Positions 1-6,345 of a stretch of 11,083 bases of DNA are shown piece by piece. Under the pieces are notes generated by a model. That model did no database searches. It was not told where the DNA came from and saw only the letters and a list, made by a program, of their open reading frames with translations. The stretch is from Bacillota bacterium (GTDB taxonomy: Bacteria > Bacillota > Clostridia > Peptostreptococcales > Anaerovoracaceae). Numbering within the stretch: the first letter of the stretch is position 1; each line of letters starts with the position of its first letter. A program made the position numbers and the translations under genes. Location of the stretch: positions 1 to 11,083 of the forward strand of contig JAUNRL010000024.1 of NCBI GenBank assembly GCA_030535715.1. Reading direction: 5' to 3'.

Positions 1-41
1 CCCCTGATAACCTCATTAATCTCTAATCCCAATACCCCTTT

Positions 42-75
42 TAACAAAAGAGACCGTGTCAGGTCTCTTTTGTTA
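42..75. terminator. Bidirectional intrinsic terminator (perfect 14-bp inverted repeat)
   Basis: Positions 42-55 are a perfect reverse complement of 62-75, enclosing a 6-nt loop (GTGTCA). The stem core is GAGACC/GGTCTC, flanked by an A-run on the left arm and a T-run on the right arm, so a U-rich tail forms whichever strand is transcribed. It most likely ends a gene lying left of the window and separates it from the unit that starts near 116. Confidence 0.85.
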
Positions 76-100
76 TCCCGATGCCGGGATGCCGGTTTTA

Positions 101-109
101 TGGTATACT
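101..109 (+). promoter_or_regulatory. Extended -10 promoter for the nuclease-proA operon
   Basis: TGG followed directly by TATACT (104-109) fits an extended -10 element of the housekeeping sigma factor. No good -35 hexamer lies 16-18 nt upstream, as is common when a TGn extension is present. Transcription would start near 115-117, giving a leader of about 24 nt before the start codon at 140. The same block, ATGGTATACT, recurs in the promoter at 10384-10412. Confidence 0.6.
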
Positions 110-139
110 TGGAGCGGGGCATAACCCTGCAGGATACTC

Positions 140-1141
140 ATGAAAGATTTGACTTTGTCCACCGGGGCGCGAATCCGCAGCGGCGCCGTCTGGGACGGAT
201 ATTTTCACGGACTGCGGACCGGTGTGCTGGATATCGAAACCACGGGGCTGAATCCGCGGAGGGATCGGTTTGTCCTGGGCGGACTCTACGATGGGCAGAC
301 GGGCGTGTTGCATCAGGTGTTTGCGGAATCTGTCGAAGAAGAGGCGGAGACACTGCAGGCCTTTGCTCGTCTGATTGATGACGTGGATATGGTCGTCACC
401 TATAACGGACGACACTTCGATATGCCCTTTCTGGCGGAGCGGATGCGCCGGGCGGGCACGCGGGCGCTGGCACAGCCCTACGATCTGGATCTGTATCGCA
501 TGGTGGACAAATACTCGCCCCTGCGCCGCCTCCTGCCGAACCTGAAACAGAAGTCAGTGGAGAACTACATGGGATTCTGGCAGGATCGGACCGATGAGAT
601 CTCCGGTGTGGAGAGCGTGGAACTCTATTATGAATACACGCGGACGAAGAATCCGGCGCTGGAGGAGAAGATTCTGTTGCATAACCGGGACGATGTAGAG
701 CAGCTGACCCGGCTGACAAAGATCACCGAAAAGTGCGACGTCCACCGGGCCATGGGGAACATGGGCTTTCCCGTCCGGCTGGCGGGCGGCTGCCTGAAGG
801 TAAAGCGGATCCGGCCGGGGCGCGATCAGCTGATCATCGAGGGCACGCAGGGGAGACTATCTCTGGATTATCGCTGCTACGAACGGGACGGCTGCCCGGT
901 ACAGGCTGCCTTTGACGGCGGCAGCGGGGATTTCCGGGTGGTGTTGCCTTTGATCCGCCGGGATGGACTGGCGATGGTCGATCTTCGGGCAGCTGGAGTT
1001 GCCGAGGAGCAATTCGCCCGATATCCCGCGGCGGGAAGCGGATTTCTCGTTCTGGAGAATAACGGAGAGACGCAGTACCGGGAAACCAATCACTTTGTTC
1101 GGGCTTTTCTGCAAAGGCTGGCACCGGATGGCATCGGATGA
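140..1141 (+). CDS. YprB-like ribonuclease H-fold (DEDD) exonuclease
   Basis: A 333-residue protein whose N-terminal two thirds looks like the RNase H-like YprB family (RNase_H_2 type). Exonuclease motifs appear in order: Asp31 and Glu33 in DIETTGL, Asp94 in TYNGRHFD, and His181 with Asp185 in LHNRDDV. This set fits a DEDDh-type, two-metal 3'-5' exonuclease. Residues from about 210 to the end form a separate, apparently beta-rich region that I do not recognise. The start is supported by AGGA at 131-134, five nt before the ATG. It is the first gene after the promoter at 101-109 and precedes proA by 42 nt. The natural substrate is unknown; YprB relatives are thought to act in nucleic-acid processing, but this is a family-level guess. 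No signal peptide or membrane segment is seen, so it should be cytoplasmic. Confidence 0.8.
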   Translation: MKDLTLSTGARIRSGAVWDGYFHGLRTGVLDIETTGLNPRRDRFVLGGLYDGQTGVLHQVFAESVEEEAETLQAFARLIDDVDMVVTYNGRHFDMPFLAERMRRAGTRALAQPYDLDLYRMVDKYSPLRRLLPNLKQKSVENYMGFWQDRTDEISGVESVELYYEYTRTKNPALEEKILLHNRDDVEQLTRLTKITEKCDVHRAMGNMGFPVRLAGGCLKVKRIRPGRDQLIIEGTQGRLSLDYRCYERDGCPVQAAFDGGSGDFRVVLPLIRRDGLAMVDLRAAGVAEEQFARYPAAGSGFLVLENNGETQYRETNHFVRAFLQRLAPDGIG

Positions 1142-1143
1142 TG

Positions 1144-1165
1144 CGGAGCCAAAGAAAAGGCTCCG
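1144..1165 (+). repeat. Intercistronic hairpin between the nuclease gene and proA
   Basis: CGGAGCC (1144-1150) pairs with GGCTCCG (1159-1165) around an A-rich 8-nt loop, giving a 7-bp GC-rich stem. No U-run follows, so it is unlikely to be a classical terminator. It ends 7 nt before the proA ribosome-binding site (AGGAGA, 1172-1177) and could stabilise mRNA ends or set the relative expression of the two genes. Confidence 0.5.
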
Positions 1166-1183
1166 GGTGAACAGGAGACAGAC

Positions 1184-2458
1184 ATGGAATTAAAGGAAAG
1201 CATACATCAGGTAAAGGAAAGCAGTTTTCGGCTGGCCTCCCTTCCGGAGGAGGTACGGAACGCTGCGCTGGAAGCGGTCTGCCGGGGGCTGAAGGAGAAG
1301 GAACAGGAAATCTTCGCCGCAAACCGGCAGGACCTGGCGGCGGCGGAAAAAAACCGGCTGCCGGCGCCCATCGTCGGACGACTGCGCTTTGATGAAAAGA
1401 AGATGCGGGACTGCATTGCCGGCGCCCGGGATCTGATCAGCATGGAGGATCCCCTGTTTCGGGTGATGCTCCGGCGGCAGCTGGATGAGGATCTGGTTCT
1501 GACCCGGGAGACCTGTCCCATTGGCGTCATCGGCGTCATCTTCGAATCCCGGCCGGATGCGCTGGTGCAGATCGCCTGCCTTTGCATCAAGAGCGGCAAC
1601 GGAATCATCCTCAAGGGAGGAAGCGAAGCAAAGGCAACGAACCGGACTCTATTCGATATCATTGGGCAGGCGGCGGTGGAAGCGGGTCTGCCCGACCGCT
1701 TCGCGGTCCTTCTGGAGGACCGGCAGCAGATCGACGAACTGCTGCAGTGCGACAGAGATGTGGATCTGCTGATTCCCCGGGGATCAAATCAGTTCGTTCA
1801 GTACATCATGAATCACTCGAGCATTCCGGTCATGGGTCACGCTGACGGCATCTGCCATATCTATGTGGATGCCGCGGCGAATATCGACCTGGCCGTATCG
1901 GTGATCATCGACTCCAAGGTCCAGTATCCGGCCGCCTGCAACGCGGTGGAGACCCTTCTGGTGCACCGGGATATCGCCCGCGTGCTGATTCCGGCTCTGG
2001 CCGACACTGCCGGAAGCAGGATCCGATTCCTGGGGGATAAAGATACGGTGCGGTTGATCGGCTGCGCGCCCGCGACCCCCGAGGATGACGGGATGGAGTA
2101 TCTGGACATGGTACTGTCCGTGCGGATTGTGGATTCTCTGGATCAGGCCATCGATCACATCAACCGGTTCGGCTCCCACCACACGGACTGCATCATCACC
2201 GAGGATAAGGATTCTGCGGCGCACTTCATGGCTCTGGTGGATTCGGCGGGCGTGTACCAGAACTGCTCTACCCGCTTTGCCGACGGATTCCGCTACGGTT
2301 TCGGCGCGGAGGTGGGAATCAGTACCGGCAAGCTCCAGGCCAGAGGACCGGGTGGTCTGGAAGGCCTGGTGACCGATCAGTACCACCTGAAGGGACAGGG
2401 ACAGATCGTCGCTGACTACGCCAGCGGCGCGGCACAGTTCCGTTTCCGTGATCTGTAA
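1184..2458 (+). CDS. proA: Glutamate-5-semialdehyde dehydrogenase (gamma-glutamyl phosphate reductase)
   Basis: A 424-residue aldehyde-dehydrogenase-superfamily enzyme of normal ProA length. It reduces gamma-glutamyl phosphate with NADPH to glutamate-5-semialdehyde, the second step of proline synthesis from glutamate, in the cytoplasm. Visible signatures are the FESRPDALVQIA stretch in the nucleotide-binding half (about residues 119-130), the catalytic Cys252 in QYPAACNAVETL, and the C-terminal RYGFGAEVGIST block. The near-terminal motif usually written RGPVGLEGL reads RGPGGLEGL here. AGGAGA (1172-1177), 6 nt upstream, supports the ATG at 1184. proC follows after 97 nt, so the two reductases are linked, but no proB (glutamate 5-kinase) lies beside it. 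Confidence 0.97.
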   Translation: MELKESIHQVKESSFRLASLPEEVRNAALEAVCRGLKEKEQEIFAANRQDLAAAEKNRLPAPIVGRLRFDEKKMRDCIAGARDLISMEDPLFRVMLRRQLDEDLVLTRETCPIGVIGVIFESRPDALVQIACLCIKSGNGIILKGGSEAKATNRTLFDIIGQAAVEAGLPDRFAVLLEDRQQIDELLQCDRDVDLLIPRGSNQFVQYIMNHSSIPVMGHADGICHIYVDAAANIDLAVSVIIDSKVQYPAACNAVETLLVHRDIARVLIPALADTAGSRIRFLGDKDTVRLIGCAPATPEDDGMEYLDMVLSVRIVDSLDQAIDHINRFGSHHTDCIITEDKDSAAHFMALVDSAGVYQNCSTRFADGFRYGFGAEVGISTGKLQARGPGGLEGLVTDQYHLKGQGQIVADYASGAAQFRFRDL

Positions 2459-2555
2459 GTGACCGGACGGCGGAACAGCGCGGGAATCGGACACAATCGG
2501 GTCTTGCGCGATGGAGTCACCGAGGATAATATGGTAAGAGAACAGAAAGGCCAAT

Positions 2556-3380
2556 ATGATGAAAACTGGGTTTATCGGCGTTGGACACATGGGCGGAGCC
2601 ATTCTGAAGAGCTACGCGTCTTCCTCGGCCGGAAAAGAAGACCGCATTCTGATCTGCGATCAGAACCGGCAGCTGGCGGAAAAGCGGCAGGAGGAGATGC
2701 CCCAGCTGTCCATGACCGACAGCATCGGGGGTCTGGTCGGCGCATCGGAGGTCATCATCATCGGGGTCAAGCCTCAGGGCATGGAGCCGGTTCTGGAACA
2801 GGTGGCCGAAAAGTACCGGCCAACGAAGCTGATCATCTCCATGGCGGCGGGGATCAGCATCGACTATATCCGCGGATTTCTGGGCGAAGATGCCCGGGTC
2901 ATCCGGATTATGCCCAATACGCCGGCCATGGTCGGCGAGGCTATGATTGCCGTCTGCCGAAAGGAACCGGTGGGTGGAGAGGATCTGGAACTGGCCAGGC
3001 GTGTTCTCGGGCCGGCGGGAAGAACCGAAGGGGTAGAGGAGAGTCTGATTGACTGCGTGATCGGGGTCAGCGGCAGCAGCCCCGCCTACACCTATATGTA
3101 CATTGAAGGACTGGTGCATGCGGCGCAGGCCAACGGCATGGACAGGGAGCAGGCAAGAGTCTTCGCTGCCCAGGCTGTTCTGGGCGCGGCGAAAATGGTG
3201 CTGCAGAGTCCCGAGAGCCTGGAACAACTGCGGATCAACGTCTGTTCGCCGGGAGGCACCACCATCGAAGCGGTGCATGCCCTGCAGAAAAACGGATTTA
3301 TGGATGACATCGCCGAGGGCTTCCAGGCAGCCGTAGACCGTTCCATCGAAATGACAAAGGAAAAGCAGAAGCATGATTAA
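2556..3380 (+). CDS. proC: Pyrroline-5-carboxylate reductase
   Basis: A 274-residue protein matching P5C reductase in length and motifs. It reduces 1-pyrroline-5-carboxylate to L-proline with NAD(P)H, the last proline step. The N-terminal Rossmann motif GxGxMG is at residues 8-13. The family signature GVSGSSPAYTYMYIEGL is at about 170-186, and the SPGGTTIEA block follows towards the C-terminus. Two adjacent ATG codons (2556 and 2559) are possible starts. The AAAGG at 2546-2550 lies 5 nt from the first and 8 nt from the second, so the second is at least as likely and changes the protein by one residue. Its stop overlaps the start of the downstream NUDIX gene by 8 nt, which suggests translational coupling. 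Confidence 0.97.
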   Translation: MMKTGFIGVGHMGGAILKSYASSSAGKEDRILICDQNRQLAEKRQEEMPQLSMTDSIGGLVGASEVIIIGVKPQGMEPVLEQVAEKYRPTKLIISMAAGISIDYIRGFLGEDARVIRIMPNTPAMVGEAMIAVCRKEPVGGEDLELARRVLGPAGRTEGVEESLIDCVIGVSGSSPAYTYMYIEGLVHAAQANGMDREQARVFAAQAVLGAAKMVLQSPESLEQLRINVCSPGGTTIEAVHALQKNGFMDDIAEGFQAAVDRSIEMTKEKQKHD

Positions 3381-3912
3381 TGAGGAGAAGCGCGTAAACA
3401 GCAGAAAAATCTATGACGGAACCATCCTGAACGTCCGCGTGGACACGGTGACGGCACCGAAGGGTCATGCCTGCCGGGAGATCGTCGAGCATGGCGGCGC
3501 ATCCGCGGCTGTCGCGCTGACGGAGGACGGGAAGGCCGTGATGGTGCGGCAGTTCCGCTATGCCTGCGACCGTGTTGTGCTGGAGGTGCCGGCCGGCAAG
3601 ATCGACCCCGGGGAAACGGATCCGGAAAAGGTCATGATCCGGGAGCTGAAGGAGGAGACCGGCTACACGGCGTCGGAGATCATTCCACTGGGAAAAATCA
3701 ACCCCAGCGTGGGTTACTCGGAAGAGGTTATTCACCTGTACCTGATGAGGGGAATCACTCCCGGCAGCCAGCAGCTGGATGAGGATGAATCCATTGAGGT
3801 TGTGCTGATGCCTTTTGACGAGGTGTACGACATGGCGGCCAGCGGCCAGCTGGAAGATGCGAAGACCATTGCCGCGTTGTTTATGGCGGGACATTATCTG
3901 GGGAGAGGATAA
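3373..3912 (+). CDS. NUDIX hydrolase, ADP-ribose pyrophosphatase type
   Basis: A 179-residue cytoplasmic NUDIX protein resembling Firmicute ADP-ribose pyrophosphatase (NudF/YqkG type), which splits ADP-ribose to AMP and ribose-5-phosphate. The lead-in EVPAGKIDPGE and the catalytic helix RELKEETG (residues 90-97, with metal-binding Glu91, Glu94 and Glu95) are clear. Arg59-Gln60-Phe61-Arg62 matches the VRQFRYA stretch usual in this subfamily. The NUDIX box has one extra residue: eight rather than seven residues separate Glu81 and Arg90. The start overlaps the proC stop by 8 nt. The nearest purine-rich site, AAGG at 3357-3360, is rather distant, so translation may depend on coupling. The NUDIX-xerD adjacency recalls the nudF-ripX neighbourhood of Bacillus. 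The exact substrate remains an inference. Confidence 0.9.
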   Translation: MINEEKRVNSRKIYDGTILNVRVDTVTAPKGHACREIVEHGGASAAVALTEDGKAVMVRQFRYACDRVVLEVPAGKIDPGETDPEKVMIRELKEETGYTASEIIPLGKINPSVGYSEEVIHLYLMRGITPGSQQLDEDESIEVVLMPFDEVYDMAASGQLEDAKTIAALFMAGHYLGRG

Positions 3913-3917
3913 GAAAG

Positions 3918-4805
3918 ATGATCGATTACAAAACCGAGTTTATCGACTATCTGACCGATGAAAAGAAGCTGGCCAGGAATTCCTGCGAAGCCTATGGGAG
4001 GGACATCAGCGAGTTCATTGCCTTTGCGCGTCAGCAGGGCCGCGCGGAAATGACGGAAGTGACCAGCACCGACGTTGTGGCATATCTGCATCAGCTGAAG
4101 CAGGCGGGAAGATCGGGATCCACCATCAACCGCAAGGTGGCATCGGTCCGAGCCTTTTACCGGTTCCTGATCAGCCGGAACCGGATGAGCGCGGATCCGA
4201 CGGAAAACATCCGCTCGCCGAAGATCGAGCGGAAGAAGGTGGAGTTTCTGACCATCCAGGAAATCGACCAGCTGCTGGCCTGCCCCGACGAAAGCAATAA
4301 GGGCGTGCGCGACCGGGCTATCCTGGAGGTGCTGTACGCCACGGGCATCCGGGTCAGTGAACTGATCGAAGTGAATCTGGAAGACGTGAACCTGCGCATG
4401 GGATTCGTCACCTGCGACGGTGTGGGCAGCAAGGCGCGGATCGTGCCTCTGGGGCGGCCGGCCAGAGCGGCGCTGGAGAATTACGTTTACGATGTCCGGG
4501 AAAAGCTGATCAAAGGCAACGAAAATGAGAAGGCGCTGTTCGTCAACCAGAACGGACGGCGGATCACCCGGCAGGGACTGTGGAAGATCCTGCGCGACTA
4601 CGGACGGCAGGCGGGCCTGGAGCATCGGCTGACACCCCATACCTTGCGCAATTCCTTCGCCGTGCATATGCTGCAGAACGGGGCGGATCTGAAAACCCTG
4701 CAGGAACTCATGGGCCACGACGACATCACGGCGACCCAGATCTACCTGTCAGCAACGAAGAGCCGGCTGAAGGATGTGTATGACCGGGCTCATCCGAGAG
4801 CGTAA
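3918..4805 (+). CDS. xerD: Site-specific tyrosine recombinase XerD
   Basis: A 295-residue tyrosine recombinase, the usual XerC/XerD length (about 300). The N-terminal SAM-like core-binding domain spans about residues 1-90 and the catalytic domain about 108-290. The full active-site set is visible: Arg145 (ATGIRVSEL), Lys172, His241 and Arg244 (PHTLRNSF), His267 (ELMGHDDI) and the nucleophile Tyr276. XerD acts with a partner recombinase at dif to resolve chromosome dimers at division. AGAGGA (3904-3909), 8 nt upstream, supports the start, and the preceding stop is only 5 nt away. The housekeeping context, NUDIX gene upstream and absence of attachment-site repeats argue against a phage or transposon integrase. 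XerC-type naming cannot be fully excluded, but the neighbourhood and length favour XerD. Confidence 0.9.
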   Translation: MIDYKTEFIDYLTDEKKLARNSCEAYGRDISEFIAFARQQGRAEMTEVTSTDVVAYLHQLKQAGRSGSTINRKVASVRAFYRFLISRNRMSADPTENIRSPKIERKKVEFLTIQEIDQLLACPDESNKGVRDRAILEVLYATGIRVSELIEVNLEDVNLRMGFVTCDGVGSKARIVPLGRPARAALENYVYDVREKLIKGNENEKALFVNQNGRRITRQGLWKILRDYGRQAGLEHRLTPHTLRNSFAVHMLQNGADLKTLQELMGHDDITATQIYLSATKSRLKDVYDRAHPRA

Positions 4806-4871
4806 ACAGTGGAGACGGAACCGCCTTTGCCAAAAACCGGAACAAACCGGGAAAAAATCGGGGATTCCCGC

Positions 4872-4900
4872 TTGTCAAACGGAATAAACTGCGATATAAT
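4872..4900 (+). promoter_or_regulatory. Strong sigma-A-type promoter of rplS
   Basis: TTGTCA (4872-4877) and a perfect TATAAT (4895-4900) are separated by exactly 17 nt. This is the best promoter in the window and suits a ribosomal protein gene. Transcription should start near 4906-4908, leaving a leader of about 98 nt before the rplS start codon. No clear intrinsic terminator separates it from xerD, so some read-through from upstream is possible. Confidence 0.9.
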
Positions 4901-4905
4901 TTTCT

Positions 4906-5003
4906 GGTGTCTGCGGATCATGCGGGCGCCAGGATTATTTACGGGCGGTCCTCTGACGGTTGTTTCCCGTCACGAACGCTGCGAAGGGAAGGAGGAAGAC
5001 ACA
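4906..5003 (+). promoter_or_regulatory. Candidate L19 ribosomal protein leader (autoregulatory RNA)
   Basis: The rplS 5' leader can fold into a compact structure. GTGTCT at the predicted 5' end (4907-4912) is the exact complement of AGACAC (4997-5002), which lies between the Shine-Dalgarno sequence and the ATG. Inside, CGCC (4927-4930) pairs with GGCG (4944-4947). The AGGA in that loop (4931-4934) matches TCCT just downstream (4949-4952), allowing a pseudoknot. TGACGG (4954-4959) pairs with CCGTCA (4967-4972). Firmicute rplS genes are known to carry an L19 leader that lets excess L19 repress its own synthesis. Assignment rests on position and hand-drawn pairing, not on a covariance search. 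Confidence 0.6.
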
Positions 5004-5351
5004 ATGGATGTATTGAACCAGATCACTCAGGAGTATATGAAATCTGACATCCCTGCCTTCAATGTGGGAGATACCGTCAAGGTTCATGTGAAGATCAAAG
5101 AAGGAAACAGAGAAAGAATTCAGGTATTCGAGGGATTCGTTCTGAAGAGACAGAACGGCGGAATCGGCGAGACCTTTACGGTCAGAAGAATCGCTTCCGG
5201 CGTCGGCGTAGAGAAGACGTTCCCGGTTCACTCCCCGCTGGTGGAGAAGATTGAAGTGGTCAGACGCGGCAAAGTCCGCCGGGCAAGATTGCATTACATG
5301 CGGCAGAGAACCGGCAAGTCGGCGAAGATCAAGACCAGAGAAGAACGATGA
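5004..5351 (+). CDS. rplS: 50S ribosomal protein L19
   Basis: A 115-residue protein, the normal length for bacterial L19, which sits near the 30S-50S interface of the large subunit. Recognisable stretches are [20 protein letters not shown] (about residues 19-38), [12 protein letters not shown], and the basic tail [19 protein letters not shown]. The ATG at 5004 is chosen because a strong GGAGG (4991-4995) precedes it by 8 nt and the protein then matches the family N-terminus; an in-frame extension to 4809 would run across the promoter. Nine of 14 Arg codons are AGA, unlike the CGG/CGC habit of neighbouring genes, consistent with selection for high expression. Expression is probably set by the promoter at 4872 and the leader RNA, and an intrinsic terminator follows immediately. 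Confidence 0.97.
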   Translation: MDVLNQITQEYMKSDIPAFNVGDTVKVHVKIKEGNRERIQVFEGFVLKRQNGGIGETFTVRRIASGVGVEKTFPVHSPLVEKIEVVRRGKVRRARLHYMRQRTGKSAKIKTREER

Positions 5352-5353
5352 GA

Positions 5354-5380
5354 GAGGGACCTTCTGCCGGTCCCTTTTTT
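5354..5380 (+). terminator. Intrinsic terminator after rplS
   Basis: GGGACC (5356-5361) pairs with GGTCCC (5369-5374) across a 7-nt loop, followed at once by six T residues (5375-5380). It begins just after the rplS stop codon, so it should end most rplS transcripts. rbgA, 67 nt further on, would then depend on read-through or on a promoter I cannot see. Confidence 0.9.
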
Positions 5381-5447
5381 CGTTTTGGTCTGGCGGGCTA
5401 AACTGCCGGCAGGAGGGGCGGAACCGTAGAGAGGAAGCGGGCTTACG

Positions 5448-6344
5448 ATGGAGAAGATCAACTGGTACCCCGGACATATGAAAAAGACGCGGGAACTGAT
5501 CAGGGAAAATCTGAAGATGGTGGACGTAGCCGTGGAGGTCATCGACGCCAGGATCCCTGAGTCCAGCCGAAACCCGCTGATCGGCGAGCTTCTCGGGGAA
5601 AAGCTGCGGATTGTGGCGCTGAACAAGCGGGATCTGGCGGATGAGAAGGCAACCCGGGCCTGGGCGGAGCATTTCCGGGAAGGCGGTGACGGCGCGGCAC
5701 GGCTCAACAGCAGTTCCGGAGACGGGGTGAAAGACCTGCTTCGGATGCTGGAGGAGATGGATCAGCAAAGGCAATCCCGAAACGCTGCCAGACGCCCTTT
5801 TCGGCTGATGATCGTGGGCGTCCCCAACGTGGGAAAGTCCTCGCTGATCAACCGGATGTCCGGCCGAAAGAGCGCCCAGACGGGAGACCGGCCAGGCGTC
5901 ACGAAGGGAAAGCAGTGGATCAGGCTCGCCGGCGGCATGCAGCTTCTGGATACGCCGGGAATTCTCTGGCCGAAGTTCGAGGATCCGCAGGTGGGACGGA
6001 ACCTGGCTTTCTGTGGATCGATTAAGGATGAGATCATGGACATTCCCACCCTGGGAATGGAACTGATCGGATATCTGGCGGAGCAGTACCCGCAGATGCT
6101 GCGGGAACGCTACCGGTTGGAGGATGTGGACGGAACGCCTCTGGAAGTCATGGAGGCCATGGCGCGAAAGCGCGGCTGCATCCTCCCGGGCAAACGCATC
6201 GATTACGAACGGATCGGCCGGCTGGTGCTGGATGAATTTCGCGCCGGGAAAATCGGGCGGATCACACTGGAGATGCGGCCGGATACAGAGGCCCTGCCGG
6301 GCCGGTGCGCGCCGGACGGCGGGGACGCTTCGGAGGAACGGTAG
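5448..6344 (+). CDS. rbgA: Ribosome biogenesis GTPase RbgA (YlqF)
   Basis: A 298-residue circularly permuted GTPase needed in Firmicutes for late 50S subunit assembly. The order of motifs shows the permutation: the G4 motif NKRD (59-62) comes before G1 GVPNVGKSS (124-132), then a G2-region Thr in RPGVTKG (148-154) and G3 DTPG (168-171). The N-terminal WYPGHM includes His10, equivalent to the His that promotes GTP hydrolysis in RbgA. The C-terminal part (about 180-285) matches the family's RNA-binding helical domain. GAGGAAG (5431-5437) supports the ATG at 5448. It follows rplS, as in many Firmicutes, without the lepB gene sometimes found between them. The rnhB start lies one base after its stop. 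The last 15 residues or so are a low-conservation charged tail. Confidence 0.95.
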   Translation: MEKINWYPGHMKKTRELIRENLKMVDVAVEVIDARIPESSRNPLIGELLGEKLRIVALNKRDLADEKATRAWAEHFREGGDGAARLNSSSGDGVKDLLRMLEEMDQQRQSRNAARRPFRLMIVGVPNVGKSSLINRMSGRKSAQTGDRPGVTKGKQWIRLAGGMQLLDTPGILWPKFEDPQVGRNLAFCGSIKDEIMDIPTLGMELIGYLAEQYPQMLRERYRLEDVDGTPLEVMEAMARKRGCILPGKRIDYERIGRLVLDEFRAGKIGRITLEMRPDTEALPGRCAPDGGDASEER

Positions 6345-6345
6345 T

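Noticed and set aside
2504..2530. Possible promoter between proA and proC (TTGCGC and GATAAT)
   Set aside because: The spacer is only 15 nt and both hexamers are imperfect, so it is too weak to call.
2459..3052. A + strand frame of 197 codons beginning right after the proA stop
   Set aside because: Most of it lies in another frame of proC, with Gly/Arg/His-rich shadow composition. The 97-nt gap itself shows no independent small gene.
1784..3374. Long minus-strand frames opposite proA and proC (272 and 285 codons)
   Set aside because: Both are antisense to clear ProA and ProC coding sequence and show no domain signature.
3918..4805. XerD considered as an integrase of a mobile element
   Set aside because: It has the normal XerD length and full catalytic set, sits in a housekeeping operon, and has no flanking repeats, tRNA gene or phage genes.
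4809..5003. In-frame N-terminal extension of rplS
   Set aside because: The extension runs through the promoter and leader and lacks similarity to L19; the ATG at 5004 has a strong ribosome-binding site and gives the family length.
5375..5404. Possible promoter for rbgA using the terminator T-run and TAAACT
   Set aside because: The -35 match is poor and there is no extended -10, so it is not distinguishable from chance.
5403..5412. Perfect 10-nt palindrome CTGCCGGCAG upstream of rbgA
   Set aside because: Short GC-rich palindromes are expected by chance in this composition, and no second copy was noticed near a promoter.
6124..6345. In-frame N-terminal extension of rnhB inside rbgA
   Set aside because: It lies entirely in another frame of rbgA; the start at 6346 has GGAGG upstream and gives a normal RNase HII.
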